64,000 bases of DNA from Rhizomicrobium sp. (lineage in GTDB: Bacteria > Pseudomonadota > Alphaproteobacteria > Micropepsales > Micropepsaceae). Under the pieces are notes generated by a model. The model was not told the DNA's origin, did not search any database, and worked only from the letters and a program-made list of their open reading frames with translations. Within the stretch, counting starts at the first letter, position 1, and every line of letters begins with the position of its first letter. Of this stretch, positions 56,867 through 64,000 are shown one piece after another. A program made the position numbers and the translations under genes. The stretch is from NCBI GenBank assembly GCA_037200045.1, contig JBBCHM010000002.1:1229241-1293240 (forward strand), in the 5' to 3' direction.

Positions 56867-57976
56867 CTAAGCGTCGGCGAGTCCGAGCACGGCAATCCGG
56901 TCCTCCAGAATGCTGTCGTAGAATTGTCCCGGGCTTGCGGCGGCGCCGGTCAGGTCCGGCGCGATCGCCGTTCCGTCGCGCAGCACCAGACGCGAGAGAT
57001 TCGCCTTGTCGAACTTGGCATGCGCCAGCTTCGCGGACCGCAGCGAGGCGCCGCGCAGATCGGCGCCCGAGAAATCGGCGTCGCGCAAATCCGCGCCGTC
57101 GAGCTTGGCGGCCTGAAGCTGGGCGCCGGAGAAATCGATCCCGATGGCGATCGCGCCGCGCGCCGACAGGCCCACCAGGCTGCGCCCCGCCAGCAGGCCG
57201 CCCAGGGGACGGATGTCCTCGCCGTCGAACACCGCCGGCGCGCCCTCGGCGCCATGGCTCGTTATCCAGCGGCGATGCGCATCGAGGCGACTTTTCAATG
57301 CATCGACCTTTTCGGCCGGCACCGGCGCGGCGTCGGTCACGCAGCCTTCCAGGGCCGAGGCCGGCACCTGCAATTCGTGCATCGCGACGCCGGTCAGCAC
57401 CGCGTTCTTGAACGTGGCATTGGTGAGCCGGGCGCCCCTGAAGCTGGCACCCTGCAGGAGCGCGCCGGTGAAGATCGCGCCGTCCAGTTTCGCGTTGCCG
57501 AAGGATGCGCCCTTCATCGAGCAGTTCGAGAAGTCGACGCTGGGCGCGCCCTTGCCGCGGTCGCGGCTGATGACGGTGATGCCGCCGGCCGCCGCGTACA
57601 TCATCGTCGCCGCCCGCAGGTCGGCGGCGTCGAGCACCGCGAAGGACAACTTGGCGCCGTTGAACGAGGCGCCGCGCAGATCGGCGCGCGGCAGCCGCGA
57701 GGACTGCATGTTGCAGCCACGCAAATCGGCGCAATAGAGGACCGCCCGCTCCAGATTGGAGCCGCTTATATTGGCGCCCACCAGCGAGGCGCCGCTGAAA
57801 TCGGCTTCGGTCAGATTGCGGTTGGCGAGATTGAGCCCGTCGAGCCTGGCATGGGCGAGATGCGCGCGCAGCCCGCCGCTGGTGCGGGCCAGATAGCGCT
57901 CGTGCGATTGGAGCACCGTGTTCAGCTCCTGCTGCGTCAACGCGGTGCGCGTTTCCTCGTAGAGATTTCTCAACAT
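56867..57976 (-). CDS. pentapeptide-repeat protein (copy 2)
   Basis: The 369-residue protein has the same layout as its neighbour: head ALTQQELNTVLQSHERYLAR, first repeat block LDGLNLANRNLTEADFSGAS, helical insert VPASALEGCVTDA with AEKVDALKSRLDAHRRW, then AVFDGEDIRPLGG and the second repeat block. The two are clearly a tandem duplication that has diverged considerably. It lies downstream of mutL in the opposite order and probably has its own promoter. Confidence 0.93.
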   Translation of the reverse strand: MLRNLYEETRTALTQQELNTVLQSHERYLARTSGGLRAHLAHARLDGLNLANRNLTEADFSGASLVGANISGSNLERAVLYCADLRGCNMQSSRLPRADLRGASFNGAKLSFAVLDAADLRAATMMYAAAGGITVISRDRGKGAPSVDFSNCSMKGASFGNAKLDGAIFTGALLQGASFRGARLTNATFKNAVLTGVAMHELQVPASALEGCVTDAAPVPAEKVDALKSRLDAHRRWITSHGAEGAPAVFDGEDIRPLGGLLAGRSLVGLSARGAIAIGIDFSGAQLQAAKLDGADLRDADFSGADLRGASLRSAKLAHAKFDKANLSRLVLRDGTAIAPDLTGAAASPGQFYDSILEDRIAVLGLADA

Positions 57977-58081
57977 GGCAGGTCCGCCATACCCATTCTG
58001 GGTTTAAGGTCATCTCCAAACTAACCCGTGAGTTGTAAATTTTCGATGTAATGCGTGGTCGCTTGAAGCGGCGCGCGATCT

Positions 58082-59860
58082 TCAGCGCCGTCCGAACAGC
58101 CGTTCGATATCGGCGAGCTTGAGCTCGACATAGGTCGGGCGGCCGTGATTGCACTGGCCCGAATGCGGCGTCGCTTCCATCTCGCGCAACAGCGCGTTCA
58201 TCTCCTCACCCGTGAGGCGGCGGCCGGCGCGCACGCTCATATGGCAGGCCAGCGTGCCGGAGATTTCTTCGAGCCGCTCCTTGAGCGACAGCGCGTTGCC
58301 GGTCTCCGCGATGTCGTCGGCGAGATCGCGGATCAGCGCCTTGATGTCGGCCTGGCCGAGCAGCGCCGGCATTTCGCGCACCATCACCGCGTCGGGGCCG
58401 AACGGCTCGACCACGAGGCCGAGCTCGGCAAGCTCGCCGGCGCGCGCGGCGAGGCGCGCGACTTCGGCGGGATCGAGCTCGACCACTTCGGGAATGAGCA
58501 GCGGCTGGCGCGCGATGCCGCCATCGGCCAGCGCCTTCTTCATCCGCTCATAGACGAGGCGCTCATGCGCCGCGTGCTGGTCGACGATCACGATGCCGTC
58601 GGCGGTCTGGGCGACGACATAGGTCTCGTGCAGTTGGGCGCGGGCGACGCCGAGCGGCAGGTCGGGCTGCGGCGCCTCCGGCTGCGCCTCGACGCGCGCC
58701 GCCGGCGCGGTGTCGGCGAGCAGCGGGGCGTAGAAAGCGCGGCCCGGATCGTTCGCCGAAGGACGGCGGGTATAATCCTGCTGGTAGAACGGCGCGTTCG
58801 CTTGCGGGCGCAGCGCCGCCAATGCCGCGCCGGCGACGGTGGTCGAGGCGCGGTGGCCGGCCTCGGCCAGGGCATCCTTCAAGGACGAGACGATCAGTCC
58901 ACGGACCAATCCGGCGTCGCGGAAGCGCACCTCGGTCTTGGCGGGATGCACGTTGACGTCGACGAAGGCGGGATCGCATTCCAGGAACAGGGCGAGCGCG
59001 GGATGGCGGTCGCGGGCGAGGAAATCGGCATAGGCGCCGCGCACCGCGCCGATCAGCAGCTTGTCGCGCACCGGGCGGCCGTTGACGAACAGGAACTGCA
59101 TCTGCGCGTTGGCGCGGTTGTAGGTCGGAAGCCCGGCGAAGCCCGCGATGGTCACGCCTTCGCGGCTGACGTTCACCGGCGCGGCGTTGTCGCCGAATTC
59201 GCGGCCCATGATCTTGGCAAGGCGTTTCAACTGCGGGCCGATGAGATCGGTCTCCGCCGGCAGGTCGAGCGCGCGGCGGCCGTCGAGCGTCAGCGTGAAG
59301 GCGACATCGGGCCGGGCCATGGCGAGGCGCTTGACGATGTCGAGCGTCGCCAGATCCTCCGAGCGCGTCGATTTGAGGAATTTCAGGCGCGCCGGCGTGG
59401 CGAAAAACAACTCGCGCACTTCGGCGCGCGTGCCGTGCTGGCCCTTGGCGCGAAAACCGGTGGGCTGGGGCGCGACGACGCTGCCGCCGTCGATGCGGAT
59501 TTCGTGCGCGTCGCTCGTCGCGGTGCGGCTGGCGATGGTGAGGCGCGCCACGGCGCCGATCGAGGGCAGCGCCTCGCCGCGAAACCCCATCGTGACGATG
59601 TGGAAGAGATCGTCGCCCGGCAGCTTCGACGTGGCATGGCGCTCGATGGCGAGCGCGAGGTCGGCGGCCTCCATGCCGTCGCCGTCGTCCTCGACCAGGA
59701 TGAGATCGGCGCCGCCGTTGGAGACCGCGATGTCGACGCGCCGCGCGCCGGCGTCGAGCGCGTTCTCGACCAGTTCCTTCACCGCGCTGGCCGGCCGCTC
59801 GACCACCTCGCCGGCGGCGATGCGGTTCACGGTTCCTTCCGAGAGGCGGCGAATCTTCAT
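58082..59860 (-). CDS. mutL: DNA mismatch repair protein MutL
   Basis: The 592-residue protein has the GHKL ATPase motifs: [40 protein letters not shown] and [27 protein letters not shown] and [14 protein letters not shown] follow. The C-terminal domain has the endonuclease metal motif [12 protein letters not shown] near residue 423 and the CNHGRPTY variant of CPHGRP. It nicks DNA near mismatches found by MutS, as in species lacking MutH. I chose the ATG at 59860. Confidence 0.97.
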   Translation of the reverse strand: MKIRRLSEGTVNRIAAGEVVERPASAVKELVENALDAGARRVDIAVSNGGADLILVEDDGDGMEAADLALAIERHATSKLPGDDLFHIVTMGFRGEALPSIGAVARLTIASRTATSDAHEIRIDGGSVVAPQPTGFRAKGQHGTRAEVRELFFATPARLKFLKSTRSEDLATLDIVKRLAMARPDVAFTLTLDGRRALDLPAETDLIGPQLKRLAKIMGREFGDNAAPVNVSREGVTIAGFAGLPTYNRANAQMQFLFVNGRPVRDKLLIGAVRGAYADFLARDRHPALALFLECDPAFVDVNVHPAKTEVRFRDAGLVRGLIVSSLKDALAEAGHRASTTVAGAALAALRPQANAPFYQQDYTRRPSANDPGRAFYAPLLADTAPAARVEAQPEAPQPDLPLGVARAQLHETYVVAQTADGIVIVDQHAAHERLVYERMKKALADGGIARQPLLIPEVVELDPAEVARLAARAGELAELGLVVEPFGPDAVMVREMPALLGQADIKALIRDLADDIAETGNALSLKERLEEISGTLACHMSVRAGRRLTGEEMNALLREMEATPHSGQCNHGRPTYVELKLADIERLFGRR

Positions 59861-59919
59861 CGCGCGACTATACACGCGCGGCCGTGACGGCGCGCAAAAC
59901 CCCTGTGGATGAAGGGTTT

Positions 59920-59979
59920 CACGCGGAGGCGCGGAGACGCGGAATGCGAAAACCTCCGCGTCCTCCGCGGCTCCGCGTG
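59920..59979. repeat. imperfect palindrome between pgi and mutL
   Basis: CACGCGGAG and CTCCGCGTG frame a 60-bp stem-loop with internal GCGGAGACGCGG/CCTCCGCG pairing. Similar intergenic elements are common in proteobacteria. It lies in the 142-bp interval after the pgi stop side and upstream of mutL. Confidence 0.6.
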
Positions 59980-60002
59980 AGGCCTCCGACGCGCTTCGCG
60001 CG

Positions 60003-61280
60003 TCATTTTCCCGCCAGATATTCCCGCGCCAGGACCTTGCCTTCTTCCACGCCGGGCTGGTCGAAGGGATCGACGCCCATCAGGCGGCCCATCAGGATCG
60101 TCTCCAGCATGAAATGCATCATCAGGGCGCCGACGCCGGTCTCGTCGATCTTGGGGATGCGGATCTGGCGGACGGGGCGCTTGTTGCGCGACAGCGTCGC
60201 GGCGGTGGCGCGGGCCTCGGCGGCGACGAGATCGCCCATGTGCTTGCCGGCGAGATAATCGAGACCGAGCGCGCGGGAGCGCTCCGGCGGCGCGATGAGA
60301 CCCTCGCCTTTCGTGTCGGGCGCGACGACGGTGTAGAGCGCGTCGTTGGGACCGTCGCGAAAAAGCTGGAGCTGGCTGTGCTGGTCGACCGGGCCGACCG
60401 CGCCGACCGGCGTCGAACCCTTGCCGTCCTTGCCGAGGCTTTCGGCCCAGAGCTGGCGCCACCAGCCGGAAAAGGTCGCGAGGCGATCGGCATAGTTCCA
60501 GAGCACCGTGTGATTCAGCTTGCCCGCCTTCGCCAGCGCGTGATGCAGCGCGGCGCCGGCGAGCGGGCCATTCGCTTCGCCCTCGCTCGCGAGCGTGGCG
60601 TCGATCACGGCCTTGGCGCCGGCGCGCAGGGCGGATACGTCGAGACCCATCAGCAGGGCGGGCAGCACGCCGACCATGCTGAGCACCGAATACCGGCCGC
60701 CGATGCCGAGCGGATGATCGAGCTTGGGCGCGCCGATCGAGTCGGCGAAGTCCGCCAGCGGGCTTTTCTTCGGCTCGGTGATCGCGACGAAGTGCTGCTT
60801 CAGCCATTTGCCGCCGCCGGCCTTCTCGATGGCGTCGGCCGCGGTCAGAGCCTGGAACAGCGTCTCCGCCGTGCCGCCGGATTTGGAGATCACCACGAAG
60901 CGCGTGGTCTTGAGGTCGACCGAGGCCAGCGTCTCCTGCCAGCTCCAGGGATCGGGATTGTCGTGGAAGGTGACGCGCGGCGCGCCGTCCCTCTTCGCGA
61001 TGGCCTTCAGCGCCTGGCCGCCGAGGCTGGAGCCACCGATGCCGAGCACGGCGATGTCGGAGGAGTCCTTGGTCCAGGTGTCGGCGACGGCCTTCGCCGC
61101 CGCGATGTCGTCGGTGCGCTCGACGATGTCGAGCAGTTCGAGCGCGTGAGCCTTCTTCTGCTCGCGCAACCAGGCGAGCGCGGCGGCGCCCTCCTTCAGC
61201 GCGGAGTCGAAGGCAGCGCGTGGAACGGCACCGGGGCCGGAGAGAGCGAGATCGAGGGAGATGGTGAAGGGCAGCGACAT
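60003..61280 (-). CDS. pgi: glucose-6-phosphate isomerase
   Basis: The 425-residue protein is the shorter bacterial form (E. coli Pgi is about 549). It has [32 protein letters not shown] (SIS-type sugar phosphate sites), [13 protein letters not shown] with the catalytic Arg region, and [17 protein letters not shown] as the second family signature. It interconverts glucose-6-phosphate and fructose-6-phosphate. The ATG at 61280 is preceded by GAGGA. Confidence 0.95.
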   Translation of the reverse strand: MSLPFTISLDLALSGPGAVPRAAFDSALKEGAAALAWLREQKKAHALELLDIVERTDDIAAAKAVADTWTKDSSDIAVLGIGGSSLGGQALKAIAKRDGAPRVTFHDNPDPWSWQETLASVDLKTTRFVVISKSGGTAETLFQALTAADAIEKAGGGKWLKQHFVAITEPKKSPLADFADSIGAPKLDHPLGIGGRYSVLSMVGVLPALLMGLDVSALRAGAKAVIDATLASEGEANGPLAGAALHHALAKAGKLNHTVLWNYADRLATFSGWWRQLWAESLGKDGKGSTPVGAVGPVDQHSQLQLFRDGPNDALYTVVAPDTKGEGLIAPPERSRALGLDYLAGKHMGDLVAAEARATAATLSRNKRPVRQIRIPKIDETGVGALMMHFMLETILMGRLMGVDPFDQPGVEEGKVLAREYLAGK

Positions 61281-61299
61281 GGCATACGTCCTCATGGCT

Positions 61300-61320
61300 A
61301 CCCTCCCCTTGAGGGAGGGT
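61300..61320. terminator. ACCCTCCC/GGGAGGGT hairpin
   Basis: An 8-bp perfect stem with a five-base loop lies 24 bp past the stop of the M16 gene on the minus strand and just before the pgi start. There is no T-run. It is a common type of intergenic hairpin and may mark the end of the M16 operon transcript. Confidence 0.45.
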
Positions 61321-61343
61321 CGAATTCCAGCGACAATTATAAC

Positions 61344-62684
61344 TCAACCATGCGCGGCAGGTTTCCGCGACGGCTTGTGACTTGACGACGCGACCGCGAT
61401 GGTGCCGCCGACCACGACCGTCATCCGGCGGGGATCGAACAGCCGGGCCGCCGCCCGCTTCACATCGGCCAGCGTCAGCGCCTGGATCAACCCGTTGCGG
61501 CGCGCGACATAGCCGAGCGGCAGGCCGGAGCGCTGGAACGTGTTGAGCTGCGCCGCGATGCCGGCATTCGAGGCGAAGGCGAGCGGATAGGAGCCGGTCA
61601 GATAGGTCTTGGCGTCGGCCAGCTCGGCCGCCGACGGACCGTGCGCGGCGTAGTCGGCCAGCACGCCGCGCACCACGGCGAGCGAGGCGTCCATCGCGTC
61701 CTGCCGCGTCGCGACCTGGCCCAGTACGACGCCGCCGCCCGCGAAATCGGAGAAGCCGGTGGAGATGCCGTAGGTGAGGCCACGCTTCTCGCGCACCTCA
61801 TAGGTCAGCCGCGAAGAGAACCCGCCGCCGCCCACGATGTAGTTGGCGACATAGCCCGCGAGGTAATCCTTGTCGGCGCGGCCGATGCCCGGAAGGCCGA
61901 ACACCGCGCTCGGCTGCGGCACGGCCATCGCCACGATGGTCTCGCCCGGCGCGCCGGGATGGACGAAGGGCGGCGGCGCGGGCGGCGCCGTGGCCGGCAG
62001 GGGATCGAAGGTCGCTTTCAGGAGCGCGGTCAGCGTCGCCGCGTCGATATCGCCGGAAACCGCGATCCTCGCCCCGCCCTTCACCCAATGAGTCGCGGCG
62101 AAGGCCTTCAGGTCGGCGGCGCCGATCGCGCTCAGGCTCCGGGTCTCGCCGTTGACCGGATGGGCGTAGGGATGGTTGCCGAAATAGACCCGATAGAAGC
62201 GGTTGGCCGCGACGGCGGCGGGATCGCTGTCGTCCTGCTGGATGGACTGGATCATCTGGGCGCGGACGCGCTCGATCGCGTCGGCGTCGAAGCGCGGATG
62301 CCGCAGCGCCAGCGCGAACAGGCGGAAGGCATCCTTCGCCTGCGACGACAGCGTACTGAAGGACAGCACCAGCCAGTCGCGGTCAGGCGACATGGAAAGC
62401 TGGATGGCGCGGTTGGCGATCTCGGACTGGTAGGCTTCGGAAGTCAGCGGGCCGGCGCCCTCGTTGAACAGATAGGCGGCGAAGGCGGCGAGGCCGGCCT
62501 TGCCCGCCGGATCGTAGGCCGAGCCCGCCGGCAGCGAGACGGTGACGGCCAGCATCGGAACGGTGTGATCCTCCTCGAACCAGACCTGCTCGTTCGGCCC
62601 GATGTCGAGCGGGCGCGGCGCCGAGGCGAGTGCCGGACCGGCGAACCCGAGGGCGAAGAGAAGCGCGAGGGCGAATTTTCTCAT
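61344..62684 (-). CDS. M16-family peptidase, non-catalytic partner subunit
   Basis: The 446-residue protein has a signal peptide (FALALLFALGFAGPALA). The M16 fold is visible, but the zinc motif is missing: GLAAFAAYLFNEGAG stands where HxxEH should be. The second half keeps the R/Y motif SRLTYEVREKRGLTYGISTG used by the partner to complete substrate binding. It starts inside the stop of the catalytic subunit (ATGA), so the two form a heterodimer as in known M16B pairs. They are probably periplasmic. Confidence 0.93.
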   Translation of the reverse strand: MRKFALALLFALGFAGPALASAPRPLDIGPNEQVWFEEDHTVPMLAVTVSLPAGSAYDPAGKAGLAAFAAYLFNEGAGPLTSEAYQSEIANRAIQLSMSPDRDWLVLSFSTLSSQAKDAFRLFALALRHPRFDADAIERVRAQMIQSIQQDDSDPAAVAANRFYRVYFGNHPYAHPVNGETRSLSAIGAADLKAFAATHWVKGGARIAVSGDIDAATLTALLKATFDPLPATAPPAPPPFVHPGAPGETIVAMAVPQPSAVFGLPGIGRADKDYLAGYVANYIVGGGGFSSRLTYEVREKRGLTYGISTGFSDFAGGGVVLGQVATRQDAMDASLAVVRGVLADYAAHGPSAAELADAKTYLTGSYPLAFASNAGIAAQLNTFQRSGLPLGYVARRNGLIQALTLADVKRAAARLFDPRRMTVVVGGTIAVASSSHKPSRKPAAHG

Positions 62685-64000
62685 GACGGACCCGGCGTCA
62701 GATAGAGCGTGACGGATTCGCGCGGCACGAGCTGTTCGGCGGCGGCGGCGCGCACCTCCTCGGCGGTGACCGCCTCGATGGCGCGCGGCCAGTTCTGCAG
62801 GTCGGCGACCGTGCGGCCGACCGCGAGCACCTGGCCATAGGCGGTGGCGAGCTGGAGCTGGTTGTCGCGGCGGAACACGTCGCCGGCGACGAGCTGGGTC
62901 TTGATGTGCGCCAGTGCGGCCGCGGACGGCGGCGCCTTCGCAAAGTCGGCGAGGATGGTATCGACCGCGCGTTCGAGCTGGGGCAGCGACACGCCGGGGC
63001 GCGGCGTCGCGAAGACCGAGAAGGCGCCGGCGTCGCGCGCGTCGCCGTCATAGGTGGCCCCGGCATCGGTGGCGAGCTTCTGCTCGACCACCAGGGTGCG
63101 ATAGAGCACCGCGTTGGCGTCGCCGCCGAGCAGCGCGGCGAGGACTTCGAGCGCCTCGGCCTGGCCGAGCCTGCCCTCGGCATAGCTCGCGACGCGCCAG
63201 CTTCGCGAGAAGCTCGGCACGCCGGCATCGGGGCGGGCGATGGCGAGGCGCGTTTCGCCGAGCCGCGCCGGCTCGGCATAGACCGCGCGCGGTTCGAGCG
63301 CGCGCGCCGGCACTTTCGCCAGCGTGCCGGCGGCGGCGGCCTTCACCTCGTCCGGAGTCACGTCGCCGACCTCGACCAGGATGGCGTTGTTGGGCGCGTA
63401 GTGATGGTCGTAGAAGCTCTGTGCCTCGGCGCGGCCCATGCGGTGGACTTCGTCCGGCCAGCCGATCACCGGGCGGCCATAGGGATGGGAGAGATAGAGC
63501 GCGGCATCGACCTGCTCGGCGGCGAGCGAGGCGGGCACGTTGTCGATGCGCATGCGGCGCTCCTCGAGCACCACGTCGCGTTCGGTCTTCACGCCGGCAT
63601 CGGTGAGTTCGAGATGCGCCATGCGGTCGGCCTCCAGCCCCATCACGAGCTTCAGCCGGTCGCGCGCGATCTGTTCGTAGAAGGCGGTGTAGTCCTCGGT
63701 GGTGAAGGCGTTGTCCTCGCCGCCGTTGCGGGCGATCAGGCGCGAGAAGGTGTCGCCCGGCTCGGCCTTGGTGCCGCGAAACATCATGTGCTCGAAGAAA
63801 TGGGCGAGGCCGGAATGGCCGGCCGGATCGTCCATGCCGCCGACCTTGTACCAGATCATCTGGGTGACGACCGGCGCGCGGTGGTCGGGGATGACGACGA
63901 CCTGCAGGCCGTTGGGGAGCGCGAACTGGGTGACGGATTCGGCGGCGGGGGCGGCACCGAGCGAAAGCAGCGTCGCCGCCACGAAAGCGGGCAGCCCTAC
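62681..64000 (-). CDS. M16-family zinc peptidase, catalytic subunit (5' end outside window)
   Basis: The zinc motif is intact: SGLAHFFEHMMFRGT (HxxEH) with the downstream Glu in FTTEDYTAFYEQIARDRLKLVMGLEADRM. It continues through the usual lobes to VTLYLTPGPS. A GTG at 63982 is possible, but the frame is open and hydrophobic up to the window edge (VGLPAFVAATLLSLGAAPA), so the signal peptide probably begins outside. It pairs with the non-catalytic subunit whose start overlaps its stop. Confidence 0.94.
   Translation of the reverse strand, partial: VGLPAFVAATLLSLGAAPAAESVTQFALPNGLQVVVIPDHRAPVVTQMIWYKVGGMDDPAGHSGLAHFFEHMMFRGTKAEPGDTFSRLIARNGGEDNAFTTEDYTAFYEQIARDRLKLVMGLEADRMAHLELTDAGVKTERDVVLEERRMRIDNVPASLAAEQVDAALYLSHPYGRPVIGWPDEVHRMGRAEAQSFYDHHYAPNNAILVEVGDVTPDEVKAAAAGTLAKVPARALEPRAVYAEPARLGETRLAIARPDAGVPSFSRSWRVASYAEGRLGQAEALEVLAALLGGDANAVLYRTLVVEQKLATDAGATYDGDARDAGAFSVFATPRPGVSLPQLERAVDTILADFAKAPPSAAALAHIKTQLVAGDVFRRDNQLQLATAYGQVLAVGRTVADLQNWPRAIEAVTAEEVRAAAAEQLVPRESVTLYLTPGPS

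Overview
The window is GC-rich DNA from an alphaproteobacterium. The evidence is a short Caulobacter-type flagellin behind a sigma-54-like promoter, two large TonB-dependent receptors in catabolic gene groups, a CYP153-type P450 cluster, a MutL carrying the endonuclease motif, and DUF3096 and DUF2189 proteins. The exact genus cannot be read from the sequence; Caulobacterales, Micropepsales or Sphingomonadales would all fit. There are no rRNA or tRNA genes, CRISPR arrays, integrases or insertion sequences.

Region 1 (1-24.8 kb) is an accessory catabolic island, mostly on the minus strand. It holds four regulators (GntR, IclR, AraC and, by position, a GlcG/HbpS partner), two TonB-dependent receptors and an MFS importer. 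The enzymes are an enoate-reductase-type flavoprotein, a fumarate-reductase-type flavoprotein, an aromatic-ring-type FAD monooxygenase, a maleate-isomerase/arylmalonate-decarboxylase relative, an aldehyde dehydrogenase, a GST, a SAM methyltransferase, three SDRs and several alpha/beta hydrolases. Two of the hydrolases have His in place of the Ser nucleophile. Two divergent promoters in the island share the same palindromic operator. I infer uptake and stepwise oxidation or reduction of a cyclic or aromatic compound; the substrate is not identifiable.

Region 2 (24.8-39 kb) is core-like. It holds a lone flagellin with its own promoter and terminator, a complete kdpFABC-kdpDE potassium operon with an extra small membrane ORF at its head, hemE and a DUF2189 membrane protein.

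Region 3 (39-54 kb) is mixed. It holds a trypsin-like protease fused to an S1/P1-nuclease-like domain, a CYP153-ferredoxin-diiron cluster with a TetR regulator, a secreted S1/P1 nuclease, glutathione-dependent formaldehyde dehydrogenase, a Leu/Glu-type dehydrogenase, phenylalanine hydroxylase, a colicin E3-type ribonuclease toxin with an immunity-like partner, a Nudix protein, an AHL-lactonase-like protein and DsbD. Nine otherwise well-conserved genes here carry about sixteen single-base indels, many in short homopolymers, whereas neighbouring regions show none. This looks like locally poor sequence, not mass pseudogenisation. I give reconstructed reading frames.

Region 4 (54-64 kb) is housekeeping. 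It holds rsmD, a GNAT acetyltransferase, two tandem pentapeptide-repeat paralogues, mutL, pgi and a two-gene M16 peptidase operon cut by the window end. Three copies of a roughly 85-90 bp double-palindromic repeat lie between genes at 40.3, 47.0 and 54.2 kb.
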